A stretch of DNA of 64,000 nt from Providencia rettgeri (GTDB taxonomy: Bacteria > Pseudomonadota > Gammaproteobacteria > Enterobacterales > Enterobacteriaceae), in NCBI RefSeq assembly GCF_041075285.1, contig NZ_CP163512.1, forward strand, positions 4,286,955 through 4,350,954, in the 5' to 3' direction. The notes beneath the pieces are model-generated. The model worked only from the letters and a program-made list of their open reading frames with translations, was not told the DNA's origin and did no database searches. This document shows positions 1 to 9,721 of this stretch, piece by piece. Each line of letters starts with the position of its first letter. The first letter of the stretch is position 1. The position numbers and the translations under genes were made by a program.

Positions 1-2545
1 GGCGGATCTGAGCAATGGTTTTTTGTGCGATATCTGTCATTTCTTGTGCTCGTTCAGGGGAAGTCGTGAAATTCAAACGGGCAAGGTAATAAGATTGCGG
101 TTTTTTCGCGAGCATCTGCGAGAAGCCCAGTGCATAAATTCCGCTCGCTTTTTCACGCAACTCTCCCCGTAAACCTTGGCTCACTATGGTGTCTATCAGT
201 TGTAGGGCGAGCTGGTCTTGTTGTGACCAAACCGCAGGGGCGGCATATTGAATGCTGACCATGCTTTTATCACTGCTACTGATTGGGTAAGTTTTATTGA
301 AACTCGCCATTTTGGGCATAATACCCTGATCGCGAGATAACAACTTCTGGTCGTTGTATGGCAGTGAAGCAACCCATTTTTCCAATAGTGGTTTTAGTTC
401 TCGGCTATTCATTGCCCCCGTAATCACTAATGTCATATTTGTGGTTGAGGTGAGCAATTGGCGGTTGGCTTGTTGCAATTGCTGTGCTGTGAACTGCCGC
501 CAGCCACCTTGTGGATTGATGACTAAAAGTTCACCGTGGGTATAGCTTTCTTGATTGATATTATCGAGAAATGTGCGTTCCACTGGGGTTTTCGATAAAT
601 TTAACGCGAAAGCGTGTTTCTGTTGCTCAAGTTTTTCCCCACTAAATTGTGGCGCAGTCAGTTTTAAATTTAGCAGCTGTAATGCTGTTTCAAGGTTATC
701 AACAGGGGCTTTACCGCGAAAACCGTGAGTCAGTAACTCACTATAAGGACGCAGAGTGATTTGGTTCTGTTTCGCGAGTAGTGCTAAATCACGCGCGCTG
801 TAATGAGCATAACCACTGCTTTCAGGCAGTTTCAGCGCCCAGTCAGTCAAGCCTGCGGTTTGTGGGGTTTCCAAAGAGCGTCCACCCGGTAATTGAAGGT
901 TAAATTGAATATCATCTTTAAGATTTTTATCCGTTTTAACAATCACTTTGACACCATTACTTAATGTCCATTGTTCGGTTTTATCAATGGGCAATTTGAT
1001 TTGCTCGACGATAGTACCTTTTGCCATTTCAGGTAGTTGTAAGGAAATGGCTGTCGAACGCATAGTGAAAGGTCCTGGTGAACTTTGGCGGATTTTCAGC
1101 CATTGTGCGTTAAAGACGGATTTATCCACTGTTGGCGCATCAGTATCTGGACCAATTAAGGCTAAACGCGGGGAAGCCACTTGCAGGAATTTTGCCACGT
1201 GTTGTTGTAGCCCTTGCGGTTTGATTTCATTAATCAATTGATAGCTACCATCCAATTGCTGGCGTTTATTCCACATTGGCATGTCATATTCAAGGGCAGT
1301 CGTCAGTTGCCCTGCCAGATAATCATTACTGTAACGCTGTTCAGATGCAGCTTGTAAACTGAGTTTTTTGAATATCGCTTGTTTTGCGCTATCGAGTTCT
1401 TCTTGAGTCACGGGTTCAGTGGCTAAACGCTGTAACTCTGTAAACAAAATTTGTGTTGCACCGACATAATCATTATCTTTGGGGTGGATGATCATTAACT
1501 GCTGCAAACGTCGGTTATCCAACATCGCACCTTGCTCATTGATACTGATTGACGGCAGGACGCCGTTATCCACCATCACTGAAAAACGTTGGTTTAAAAT
1601 AGCAAGCCATAAGCTGTCTAATAAGTCTTCTTGTTGCCCTAAGCGAGTATTCAGCGGAGCGCTAATATCTTTTTGTAAAGCAAATTGCACATAGCGAGCC
1701 CCTTGTTCTTTATCAAAGACCCCTTGGACTAACATATTGGTGGAATGCGCGAATTGTTTCCATTGAGGGTTATCTTCTGCCACTTTTTCAGGCCTTGGTA
1801 AGGCAAATAGCGTATTCACCTGATTGCGAACTGAAGCGCGATTAAAATCACCAATCACTAACAGCGTCATGCGCTGTGGCTGGTACCATGTTTGATAGTA
1901 GTTTTTAGCCTGTTCAATTGGTGCTTGGCGTACAATATCCAGTGAGCCAATCGGGTTACGTTCTGCGTAACGGCTGCCGTGGTAACGCAGTTTTTCAAGG
2001 CTATCATTAATGCGATAGCCCATTCCTTGGCGTAAACGCCACTCTTCAACAATGACAGGGCGTTCTTTTTCAAACGCTTCTTGGTCAAAGGTCATATTCG
2101 AAGCCCAATCCGCCATCACTTGCAAGCCAGTCTCTACCTGTTTTGCGGTTGCATCGGGGAGCGATAACTTATAAAGGGTGGAATTTAAACTGGTGATTGC
2201 ATTGACATGACTACCTAGTTTCAGACCCTGCTGTTCTAGCTGTTTAAAGCCAGTGGTACCGGGAAAATGTTGGGTACCTTTAAACGCCATATGTTCGGTA
2301 AAGTGAGCAAGACCAAGTTGTTGCTCATTCTCTTGCAATGAGCCGCTATTGACCAGTAAACGCAGTTCAACACCGGGTTGGTTGCGGGGTAAAAGGTAAA
2401 CTTGCAAGCCGTTGTCTAGTTGATAATGCTGTAGATCGTTACGTACAGGTAGCAATGCGTTTGCACTTTGGCTAGGGGCGACACCGCCCGCACAGCCGCC
2501 TAGCAGTAAACTGATGCAAGTAGCAAAGGTGATGTTACGAAACAT
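1..2545 (-). CDS. pqqL: M16 zinc metalloprotease lipoprotein, PqqL/FusC-like (partial, C-terminus off window)
   Basis: About 848 residues are visible and the reading frame stays open to the window edge; E. coli PqqL is about 930 residues, so most of the protein is here. The N-terminus is a lipoprotein signal with lipobox LLGGC (Cys18), implying a membrane-anchored periplasmic enzyme. The inverted zinc motif HFTEH (residues 81-85) marks the active M16 domain, with downstream Glu ligands in VIVEEWRLR; later M16 domains follow. PqqL/FusC proteases cleave imported protein substrates such as plant-type ferredoxin in the periplasm (family knowledge). The start overlaps the 3' end of the upstream ABC gene by 11 nt, so the two are translationally coupled, as in the E. 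coli yddB-yddA-pqqL operon. The substrate here is not known. Confidence 0.88.
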   Translation of the reverse strand, partial: MFRNITFATCISLLLGGCAGGVAPSQSANALLPVRNDLQHYQLDNGLQVYLLPRNQPGVELRLLVNSGSLQENEQQLGLAHFTEHMAFKGTQHFPGTTGFKQLEQQGLKLGSHVNAITSLNSTLYKLSLPDATAKQVETGLQVMADWASNMTFDQEAFEKERPVIVEEWRLRQGMGYRINDSLEKLRYHGSRYAERNPIGSLDIVRQAPIEQAKNYYQTWYQPQRMTLLVIGDFNRASVRNQVNTLFALPRPEKVAEDNPQWKQFAHSTNMLVQGVFDKEQGARYVQFALQKDISAPLNTRLGQQEDLLDSLWLAILNQRFSVMVDNGVLPSISINEQGAMLDNRRLQQLMIIHPKDNDYVGATQILFTELQRLATEPVTQEELDSAKQAIFKKLSLQAASEQRYSNDYLAGQLTTALEYDMPMWNKRQQLDGSYQLINEIKPQGLQQHVAKFLQVASPRLALIGPDTDAPTVDKSVFNAQWLKIRQSSPGPFTMRSTAISLQLPEMAKGTIVEQIKLPIDKTEQWTLSNGVKVIVKTDKNLKDDIQFNLQLPGGRSLETPQTAGLTDWALKLPESSGYAHYSARDLALLAKQNQITLRPYSELLTHGFRGKAPVDNLETALQLLNLKLTAPQFSGEKLEQQKHAFALNLSKTPVERTFLDNINQESYTHGELLVINPQGGWRQFTAQQLQQANRQLLTSTTNMTLVITGAMNSRELKPLLEKWVASLPYNDQKLLSRDQGIMPKMASFNKTYPISSSDKSMVSIQYAAPAVWSQQDQLALQLIDTIVSQGLRGELREKASGIYALGFSQMLAKKPQSYYLARLNFTTSPERAQEMTDIAQKTIAQIR

Positions 2546-4241
2546 ATTCAGGTGTTCCTGTCATTAAAGAGTCCACTCGTACAGACTCTGAAAGGTGAAT
2601 TTTTTGTTCGGCAAATTGCGCGACAAACGTTTGGTGACTCACGAGTACAATGGCGCTATCGTGTAGCTCGGCTTTTAGCAGTGCGAGTAATTCCAATGCA
2701 CTGTTTTCATCCAGAGCCGATGTCGTTTCATCAAGTAACAACAGTTTAGGGCGGTTAAGTAGCAGCCTTGCAAACATGATGCGTTGCTGTTCGCCACCTG
2801 ATAAGCGGTTGCTCCAGTCTGTTTCTAGCGCTAATTGGAAATGCAGTTTTTCTAATCCCACCAGGGTCAGTGCATACTGAAAATCCTGTTGGCTAAACTG
2901 GCTAGCAGCTTGTGGGTAAGCCAATAAATTATCCAGACGGCTTACGGGCAAATACAGGCGCTGTGGGATCCATATAACATGTTCCGTTCGTGAAATAGAC
3001 CCGCTGAAAAACGGCCAGTGCCCGCTGAGTGTCCGCAGTAAGGTAGATTTACCGATACCCGATCGCCCTGAAATTAACGTCAGTTCCCCTTGTTTGGCAG
3101 TGAAATCGACACCTTCAACTAATAGGCGGTTATCCGCAGTAGAGACGGTGATCTTGGCAGTCAAAGGCGCATGTTGCTCATCAATGGTAACTTGCGCTTT
3201 CTTGTCATTTTCCAGTAACACCACAAAGTTATATAAACGGGATACCGTGGCTTGCCATGCTGCAATTTCTTTATAAGCGAAAATAAACCAGCCGAGAGAG
3301 GTGGCAACACTGGTAAAGGCTTGGCGTAATTGCATTAATCCGCCTAACATAATTTCTCCGGCAAGAAATTTAGGCAAGGCTAATAAAACAGGGGCTAATG
3401 CGGTCACTTGCTGATAACCCACGGTATAAAATGATAGATTCCGTTCGCAGCGGATCAATCGGTTCCAGTTACTGATGATTTCACCAAATCGACCCATTAA
3501 TTCTGTTCTGTCTTGGTTTTCACCGCGTTGCCCTGCGATGGCATCACCGTGTTGGCGGCAGTTAATGAGTGAACTACGGTAATCTGCCTCACGGCGCTGT
3601 TTGTCCATGTGTAAGCGGCGCAGTGGAAAACCAATCCACTGGGTGAGGGCGATACCAATCAGGGTGTAAATGAGACAAGCCCAGAACATATAACCAGGGA
3701 TGGTCCAATCGCTATCGGCGACATTAAATGATAGGCTGCCAGAAAGCGTCCACAAAATTGCCGCAAATGAAATTAGCGTTAACATTGAATGGAGGAATGT
3801 CACCACCAAATTTAAAGTGGATTCAATCAGTAAGCGAATATCTTCTGCGATACGTTGGTCTGGGTTATCAGGCTCTTGAGCCGTCAGCCTTAATAAGTAA
3901 TGTTTGCTATTAGGGGATAGCCAACGGCTGAGCACTTGCTCAGTCATACCTTTACGCCAACGTATAATCAGCATTTGTTTGAAGTAATTCCCCATGACGA
4001 CCACAAATATCAACCCGCTAACTAAGATGACAAAGTACTGCAATAACCCATACAGCGCTTGACCATCGAGTTTTTGCAGCGCGTTATAAAAGTCACCGTT
4101 CCACATGTTCATTTTGACGTTGAACCACACGGATGATAGCGTTAACCCCAGCGAGGCAAATAGCAGGATCCAGCACAAAAGGGCAGCACGCCGCCCCCAA
4201 AAAGGTTTCACTAAATAGAAAAATTGTTTCAGTGTCTTCAT
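2535..4241 (-). CDS. yddA: YddA/SbmA-BacA-type ABC transporter (fused permease and ATPase), FusD-like
   Basis: 568 residues, close to E. coli YddA (about 561). The N-terminal half is an SbmA/BacA-type membrane domain with hydrophobic segments around residues 17-37, 65-85, 140-165 and 185-205. The C-terminal half is an ATPase with Walker A GRSGIGKST (about residue 397), signature LSGGEQQR (about 480) and Walker B LLLLDE (about 500). It lies between a TonB-dependent receptor upstream and the M16 protease downstream on the same strand. In the Fus system the equivalent protein is thought to move proteolysed ferredoxin or its peptides out of the periplasm; that role is inferred here from context. 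The protein could also export another peptide or cofactor. Confidence 0.88.
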   Translation of the reverse strand: MKTLKQFFYLVKPFWGRRAALLCWILLFASLGLTLSSVWFNVKMNMWNGDFYNALQKLDGQALYGLLQYFVILVSGLIFVVVMGNYFKQMLIIRWRKGMTEQVLSRWLSPNSKHYLLRLTAQEPDNPDQRIAEDIRLLIESTLNLVVTFLHSMLTLISFAAILWTLSGSLSFNVADSDWTIPGYMFWACLIYTLIGIALTQWIGFPLRRLHMDKQRREADYRSSLINCRQHGDAIAGQRGENQDRTELMGRFGEIISNWNRLIRCERNLSFYTVGYQQVTALAPVLLALPKFLAGEIMLGGLMQLRQAFTSVATSLGWFIFAYKEIAAWQATVSRLYNFVVLLENDKKAQVTIDEQHAPLTAKITVSTADNRLLVEGVDFTAKQGELTLISGRSGIGKSTLLRTLSGHWPFFSGSISRTEHVIWIPQRLYLPVSRLDNLLAYPQAASQFSQQDFQYALTLVGLEKLHFQLALETDWSNRLSGGEQQRIMFARLLLNRPKLLLLDETTSALDENSALELLALLKAELHDSAIVLVSHQTFVAQFAEQKIHLSESVRVDSLMTGTPEYVS

Positions 4242-4304
4242 GACGTTTTATTCATTTGTTGTTTTAATTGCATAACGAGTTTCATTGCTCACATTGCTAT
4301 TGAA

Positions 4305-7085
4305 TTACAGGTCGTAATTGACTTGTAGCCAGAATTGACGACCCGGATCGTAGGATTTCAATACGCGATCCTCGAACACGAAACGGTCGGCCACATTTTT
4401 ATTGTTGAGAATATTGTTCACTTCCACAGAGAAACCAAAGCCATGGGCGAACTCTGGTTTCCAACCAAGGCGAGTATCCCATGTGTATTTGCTGGCAAAG
4501 TGCTGTTTAGTGTATTTACGTAATTGACCATATTCAGGATCGGCCGCGTAGGCATTGTCGTAGCGAACTGCTTGGCTGCGCGCTCCCCACCACTGAAGGC
4601 GGTTATACCAAGTCACGTCGTATTCATCCCAAACACTGGTGAGTTCAAGATTGAGCTTAATCGGTGAATTGAAGCTGGTGGACGGTAGTTTCGATGCATC
4701 AATGACTTTGCCGTCATACCAGACTTTGTTTAGGTTGACTTTATTGGCAGGATCGTAAGCGCTGTAGCCTGAGTCTTTTGGTGTATTACTCTCACTTTGT
4801 TGCCATGTAAAAGAGGCATTCATAACATGGGAGGCGTCTGCCCATTCCCACGGTTGGCTATTTCTTACCGATAAAGTAACGGTATCGTGGGAGCTGCGCC
4901 CGCCGTTATCAAAGGTACGAATACTACGTGTATTTGGATCGCGTGGGTTATCGTATTTAGTGCGGTTTCTCACCTCATCATAACCTTCACGATGCACATA
5001 TTGCAGGCGCCATGTGGTAGAAAGAATATCTTGTTGCAAAGCAACGGTAAGCTCATCGTTATACGGGGTTTTAAGCGACTCTAATCCTTCATAGTCTTTT
5101 TGATTATCCCAATTGTTGTTTTCTAATATAAGGGAGCAAGGATCCCACTCGCTACCATTACAGTTTTGCATCCCACCATTTTGTGCGCCATATAATGCAT
5201 AGGTAAGCATTGAGCGGCCATAATAACGGTTAGCGCCTGCAATTAGCTGAGTTTTTCCATCACCAAAGACATCATAAGTTCCACTTAAACGGGGGGCAAT
5301 ATTGGTACGATTGACAAAGTCATCGCGATCTAGGCGAACACCAGGACGTAAACTCAATTTGCCATATTGGATATTATCATCTAGAAAAACTGCATAGTTA
5401 GTGTAGTCGGCAGAGTATGATCCCTTTTTAAATCGGTTAATATTTGTTAGTTGGCCAGTATAATCATCACCAACAACATTCCCTGAATACGTATATCGAA
5501 GGTAATCATTATCACGAACGTAGGTGCCTTTGGTGTAATTTATTTCGGCACCAAGGGTTGGCTGATGTACGAAACCAAGGCCATCTTCGTGTGAATTAAA
5601 GCGCATCACGGTTTTTAGTCCATGCGTTTTTTGTTTGGACTCTAAATCGCCAAGACCCCCACTATTACGCTCAGACATGCCGAGGTAATTAAAGTCTTCA
5701 TCAAATTTTATTGCTCTGACGGTGAGCGAGTATTTTTGATCATTTTTTCGATCATCTTTTAAATCTTGGGTATTCGCCGTGACTTCTAACCGGCCTAAAT
5801 CAAGCTGATGTTTGAATACAGCGGTAAAACCGAGTCCATTATGGGTTGAGTTATAACCTGAATTGCTGACAGAAGAAGAAAAAAGCCGGCTATCGTAATT
5901 GGCGTAGTTAGCCGATAAATCTAACGAACTCTTATCAGATAAATCCAAAGAATATTTTAAAAAGTAATTATCAGATGTACGGCGCTGATTTTTTTTACCA
6001 GAAGCAGAGGTGATCGGCTCGATTTGGTTATTTTCCAGCACAAAGGCTTCTCCCCCCGTTACCGTCATCGGAATAGTTGAACTGCGGCGTGAGGCAGAGA
6101 AGACAATCCCTGAATTTTCGCTGACGCCTAATTCAAACCAACCACCAAAGTCACTTTTATCGTAGCGGTTTTGGAAACGAGCTGGGTTAGCCGTATCATT
6201 TTTAGTAGTATCAATGCCTTGTGATGAATCGTGGAACAAATTATTCCAACCGGAACGGGTTAAGCGATAATACGCATGAGCACTATTTTCCCCTTGCCAG
6301 CGGCGACTATTGACTTCTACCGTCCCCCCCGTAAAACCACCAAATTCGACGGGGATATTGTTGTCATACACCGTCATACTGTCGATAAGACGGCTGTCGA
6401 TGTAAATCCCTTGGTCGCTGCTGCTAAGTCGGGTAGAGGTTTCGCCGAGGCCATTGTCCGCAGGGTCAAAATCATTATTAAAGCTCACGCCATCAAGACG
6501 ATAAGCATTTTGATAACTGCTTGAACCGTGGATAGAAATACGTGAAGGTTTAATTTCCCCTTGGTTCATGGAATTGCTGTCATTATTGGCAAATTGCACC
6601 GCAGGATTGGTTTTCATCAGGTCAGTAATATTGCCATCGCCCGTATTTTTCTGGCTAATTTCTTCAGCGGTGACATATTGTGGTGCTGACATAACATCTG
6701 TCGAGGGGTGATCCTGAACAACGCCAGATACTTGAGTTTCCGGTAATACCAATGTGCCTTGGCTTATATTTTGCTGACGAATAACGAATACTCCGTTTTC
6801 GCTAACGAGTTCTAACCCGCTACCGATCAGTATTTTTTGTAATGCGGTTTGGGCGGAGTAGCTACCCGATAATGCAGGGGCTCGCAGGCCATTGAGTTGG
6901 CTTTTATCGTAAAGCAGTTGTATTTGGCTCTGACGGCTAATTTCGGCAACGGATTTATCCAGTGATTGTTCTGGTAGTGAAAATGTGAGTTCTTGTGCTA
7001 ATGCACTCTGACAAACAATGGCGCTGCTCACCGCAATAGCAAGGGCGAGCGGCCTTAATCGGCTTTGCGTAAACTGAATAGACAT
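4305..7085 (-). CDS. TonB-dependent outer-membrane receptor with STN signalling domain (YddB/FusA-like)
   Basis: 926 residues. A signal peptide ends near ALAQ (residue 30). It is followed by a secretin/TonB short N-terminal (STN) domain, about residues 33-105, then a plug domain (about 135-260) and a 22-strand-type barrel to the C-terminus, ending in WLQVNYDL. STN domains occur in transducer receptors such as FecA and FpvA and talk to a FecR-type anti-sigma; the two genes immediately upstream are exactly that pair. The downstream yddA and pqqL homologues suggest a proteinaceous iron source (ferredoxin-like) rather than a small siderophore, but the ligand is not readable from the sequence. It is larger than E. 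coli YddB (about 790 residues), partly because of the STN domain. Confidence 0.9.
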   Translation of the reverse strand: MSIQFTQSRLRPLALAIAVSSAIVCQSALAQELTFSLPEQSLDKSVAEISRQSQIQLLYDKSQLNGLRAPALSGSYSAQTALQKILIGSGLELVSENGVFVIRQQNISQGTLVLPETQVSGVVQDHPSTDVMSAPQYVTAEEISQKNTGDGNITDLMKTNPAVQFANNDSNSMNQGEIKPSRISIHGSSSYQNAYRLDGVSFNNDFDPADNGLGETSTRLSSSDQGIYIDSRLIDSMTVYDNNIPVEFGGFTGGTVEVNSRRWQGENSAHAYYRLTRSGWNNLFHDSSQGIDTTKNDTANPARFQNRYDKSDFGGWFELGVSENSGIVFSASRRSSTIPMTVTGGEAFVLENNQIEPITSASGKKNQRRTSDNYFLKYSLDLSDKSSLDLSANYANYDSRLFSSSVSNSGYNSTHNGLGFTAVFKHQLDLGRLEVTANTQDLKDDRKNDQKYSLTVRAIKFDEDFNYLGMSERNSGGLGDLESKQKTHGLKTVMRFNSHEDGLGFVHQPTLGAEINYTKGTYVRDNDYLRYTYSGNVVGDDYTGQLTNINRFKKGSYSADYTNYAVFLDDNIQYGKLSLRPGVRLDRDDFVNRTNIAPRLSGTYDVFGDGKTQLIAGANRYYGRSMLTYALYGAQNGGMQNCNGSEWDPCSLILENNNWDNQKDYEGLESLKTPYNDELTVALQQDILSTTWRLQYVHREGYDEVRNRTKYDNPRDPNTRSIRTFDNGGRSSHDTVTLSVRNSQPWEWADASHVMNASFTWQQSESNTPKDSGYSAYDPANKVNLNKVWYDGKVIDASKLPSTSFNSPIKLNLELTSVWDEYDVTWYNRLQWWGARSQAVRYDNAYAADPEYGQLRKYTKQHFASKYTWDTRLGWKPEFAHGFGFSVEVNNILNNKNVADRFVFEDRVLKSYDPGRQFWLQVNYDL

Positions 7086-7159
7086 GGATATCCCTTATTC
7101 TTAAGCTGCACAAAAAGTGTGCGAAAAATGGTCAGTAAAAGAATGACTATTTAAGAAGA

Positions 7160-7183
7160 GGGTGAAATGAGAATTATCCTCAC
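7160..7183 (-). promoter_or_regulatory. Candidate FecI-type ECF promoter of the receptor gene
   Basis: Read on the minus strand, about 75-98 bp before the receptor start, the sequence contains GGATAATTCTCATTTC followed by a CTC/CTT stretch. It closely resembles the E. coli fecA promoter core as I remember it (GGAAAATAATTCTTATTTC then TCC). This fits control of the receptor by the adjacent ECF sigma factor. The similarity was judged by eye; no transcription start was mapped. Confidence 0.5.
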
Positions 7184-7202
7184 CTGCAAATAAAAATATT
7201 TT

Positions 7203-8192
7203 TCATTTATTTTTTTTATTTTGAATAATCAAGACGTTATTTTTATCTTGATAGACCACTTGCACTGGTAATAGTGAGGGAAGGGCTTGAAAGAATGCAT
7301 CGGGCTGCCGCAGATTGAGGCGACCTGAGATTTTACTATTGGCTAGGCTAATAGGTGACAGCTCAACATTGAGGGAAGAATAGCTTTTCAGTTCGTTAAG
7401 CACTTCAGAAAGGGGTTTATCAACAAACACCAGCTCGCCAAAACGCCAACGGGCGACGTCTAATGCATCAATGTGTTGGCGGGTAATTTGGCTGTTAGGG
7501 CTTTGGCTGACCGCGCTATCCCCTGCCAGAAGAAAAACCGGATGGTCATTTTCAAGGCTTTGGAAGCTGACAATCCCTTGGCTTACATTAACTGAAACCT
7601 GTTGCGCCACTTTGTTCACTTCAAACTCTGTGCCAACCACTTGAATACGTCTTTTATCGGCTTGAATGATAAATGGGCGATAAGGGTTAGACTTCACTTT
7701 GAAATAGGCGTTACCGCTTTCTAGGTAAACATTACGCACTGGGGTCTCATAGGCCACGTGAATACGTGTATTGCGGTTAAGAAACAATTGAGAACCATCT
7801 GGCAAAGTCACTTCTTTTGGAAAGTCCGTGGCGACCAAGGTCATATTATTGAGCAACATGGATGGCAGGTGGCTATAAGGTAGAAATAAGATTGCCGCGA
7901 TAAAAAATGCTGCTAACGTATTTCCCAGTGGACGCCATAAGCGAAAAAAAGGGCGTTTTTCACTGTCCTCTTTTAGGGCACTGGCAGGACGTGGGAGCGC
8001 ATCAAAGTCACGCCATACTTCAGCTATTGCCTCATAGGCTTTTGCATGTTCAGAGGATGCCGTAAGCCATTGTTTAAATTGCTCGGCTTCCTGTTCGCTG
8101 ATGCGTTGGCTGTGCATTCGGGTAAACCAAAGTGCAGCCTCTTCATCGATACGCTCTCTATCCTCTGAACCGTGCAAAGGGTTGTGTGTCAT
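7203..8192 (-). CDS. FecR-family anti-sigma factor
   Basis: 329 residues with an N-terminal cytoplasmic region containing WFTRMHS (anti-sigma domain), one membrane-spanning segment at about residues 88-107 (LAAFFIAAILFLPYS), a periplasmic FecR domain (about 120-215, including GTEFEV) and a C-terminal STN-like DUF4974 region (about 255-320). Such proteins sense the periplasmic STN domain of a loaded receptor and release or activate an ECF sigma factor. Its start overlaps the sigma-factor stop by 4 nt (ATGA), so the pair is coupled. The receptor gene begins about 120 bp downstream, after the candidate ECF promoter. Confidence 0.9.
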   Translation of the reverse strand: MTHNPLHGSEDRERIDEEAALWFTRMHSQRISEQEAEQFKQWLTASSEHAKAYEAIAEVWRDFDALPRPASALKEDSEKRPFFRLWRPLGNTLAAFFIAAILFLPYSHLPSMLLNNMTLVATDFPKEVTLPDGSQLFLNRNTRIHVAYETPVRNVYLESGNAYFKVKSNPYRPFIIQADKRRIQVVGTEFEVNKVAQQVSVNVSQGIVSFQSLENDHPVFLLAGDSAVSQSPNSQITRQHIDALDVARWRFGELVFVDKPLSEVLNELKSYSSLNVELSPISLANSKISGRLNLRQPDAFFQALPSLLPVQVVYQDKNNVLIIQNKKNK

Positions 8193-8728
8193 GATGATCC
8201 GTTGCCCTGATTATCAAGGTGTTTTTTACAATGAACTAATGCTGCCGCAATGTGTTTTTCTACCATGCTAATTGAAATTTCCATCCGTTCAGCGATTTCG
8301 CTTTGCGATAACCCATCAAAACGATACAGCAAAAAAGCTTCTCGTCGGCGAGGCGGCAACGTTTCAAGGGCTTCACTTAACCGTTGAATACGCTGCTGGT
8401 ACTCGACTATTTCACTGGGATCGGCTTCCCGTTGTTCAAAGTTGTGTTCATGTACTACCTCATCAATGGAGGTTTCTGATTTTGTTTGGCGTTGGTTGCG
8501 TCGCCAGTGGTCAATTAGTACATGATTGGCAATTTTAAACAGATAAGCACGGCTCTCTTTTACTGGCGTTTGTTCCTTGCGATTAAGCCATAGTGTAAAC
8601 ACATCCTGTGATAAATCATCAGCATCGTTGCTGTTGTCTAGCCGATTGCGGAAAAACCGCACAAGTTGGCAATAAGTCGACTGATACGCACCGCTAATTT
8701 TGCGGGTAAGGGATTTATCGATGGTCAT
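8189..8728 (-). CDS. ECF sigma factor, FecI-like
   Basis: 179 residues with the two-domain layout of ECF sigma factors: region 2 (about residues 15-80, with ADDLSQDVFTLW and AYLFKIANHVLIDHWRR) and region 4 (about 115-165, with LPPRRREAFLLYRFDGLS then the helix-turn-helix SEIAERMEISISMVEKHI). With the downstream anti-sigma and STN receptor it forms a FecI-FecR-FecA-type surface-signalling module. The ribosome-binding site is weak. It is divergent from the tonB-like gene, with a Fur-box-like sequence between, so iron limitation probably sets basal expression. Confidence 0.92.
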   Translation of the reverse strand: MTIDKSLTRKISGAYQSTYCQLVRFFRNRLDNSNDADDLSQDVFTLWLNRKEQTPVKESRAYLFKIANHVLIDHWRRNQRQTKSETSIDEVVHEHNFEQREADPSEIVEYQQRIQRLSEALETLPPRRREAFLLYRFDGLSQSEIAERMEISISMVEKHIAAALVHCKKHLDNQGNGSS

Positions 8729-8860
8729 TTTGCTGGTGTCAATGTTATCAAAGTGCGCAAATAACAGGATGGGACCCCTGAATACGCTGATGAATAATCT
8801 GCTCAGATTACTTTTTTATATAAATCAATCTATTATTTTAATTATTGTCTTTTTATTAAT

Positions 8861-8879
8861 AATAATGAATATCATTTTT
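8861..8879. promoter_or_regulatory. Candidate Fur box between the ECF sigma and tonB-like genes
   Basis: The sequence AATAATGAATATCATTTTT matches 14 of 19 positions of the classical Fur consensus, including the TAATGA/TCATT core. It lies in the 200-bp divergent intergenic region, just upstream of a TATAAT -10 (8894-8899) facing the tonB-like gene, so Fur bound here could repress that promoter and probably the sigma gene too. Confidence 0.6.
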
Positions 8880-8928
8880 GTTTGTATTATGCCTATAATC
8901 TGCAAAAAATAAAGTCGTGAGGCAGAAT

Positions 8929-9711
8929 ATGAGCAGTATCACGGGCAAGTTAGAACGCCCGATTTTCCGTCCACTGGGCGGTTTGGCGTTGAGTTGTCTT
9001 TTCCACGGAACATTAGCAATTATTTTTATTGGATGGTTTACCTCTTCCATACCTAAGACGGGGGTATTACCGCCCGCCATTTCGTTGCAACTTGGTGTTT
9101 ATCAATTAGAACAGCAGGTAGAACCTGAAGTAAATCATGCGCCAAAACAGCAAATGGCGACTCGTGAAGAGACGCTACCTGAAGTGGTCGAAAAGGTTGA
9201 GAAATTGCCTGAGACGGTAATGGTGGATAATGGTACCTTGACGAAAGTATCTGAGAAAAAACGTCCGCCAAAGAAAAAACAACCTCAAGAGAAACAGGTA
9301 GTTGAAGACGCACCTGTTTCAACTCAACAATCTGCCGTAACGTCAGCACCCGCTTCAGGTAGCGAGGCAAACAGTAGCGCGAACTTTTCCAGCAATGCTT
9401 CCGCGGCAGTGAGCGGTCATCAAGGCTGGCAAAGTGAAGTGCTTCAACGCATTGCAAAATCAAAACGTTACCCACGTGCCGCCCTACGTTTTCGTTCAAC
9501 AGGGGTGTCTCAGGTAAAAGTGACCTTGGACAGCAAAGGTGAGGTCATTACTGTCAGCTTATTGAATTCATCAGGCACAAAGATCTTGGATAAAGAAGCC
9601 TTAGCGACGATTTCCCGGGCCGCGCCTTTCCCGGTACCGCCAGAAACATTACTGGTGGATGGGCGAGTGGAATTCATCGCTCCTATCGTATTTGACACCA
9701 CATCAATTTAA
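8929..9711 (+). CDS. TonB-like energy transducer (FusB-like)
   Basis: 260 residues with the TonB layout: one N-terminal membrane anchor (LSCLFHGTLAIIFIGWF), a Pro/Glu/Lys-rich periplasmic spacer (KKRPPKKKQPQEKQ) and a C-terminal TonB domain with RYPRAALRFRSTG. I chose the ATG at 8929 over an in-frame GTG at 8917 because GAGG sits 6 nt before the ATG. It is divergent from the ECF sigma/receptor operon, so it is probably the dedicated TonB of this system, as FusB is in the Fus locus. It is unlikely to be the housekeeping tonB, which normally lies elsewhere, but that cannot be excluded from this window. Confidence 0.88.
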   Translation: MSSITGKLERPIFRPLGGLALSCLFHGTLAIIFIGWFTSSIPKTGVLPPAISLQLGVYQLEQQVEPEVNHAPKQQMATREETLPEVVEKVEKLPETVMVDNGTLTKVSEKKRPPKKKQPQEKQVVEDAPVSTQQSAVTSAPASGSEANSSANFSSNASAAVSGHQGWQSEVLQRIAKSKRYPRAALRFRSTGVSQVKVTLDSKGEVITVSLLNSSGTKILDKEALATISRAAPFPVPPETLLVDGRVEFIAPIVFDTTSI

Positions 9712-9721
9712 TTTATGGATG

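Noticed and set aside
1867..2088. 73-codon frame on the minus strand inside the M16 protease gene
   Set aside because: It is out of frame with the clear protease reading frame, which continues through this region.
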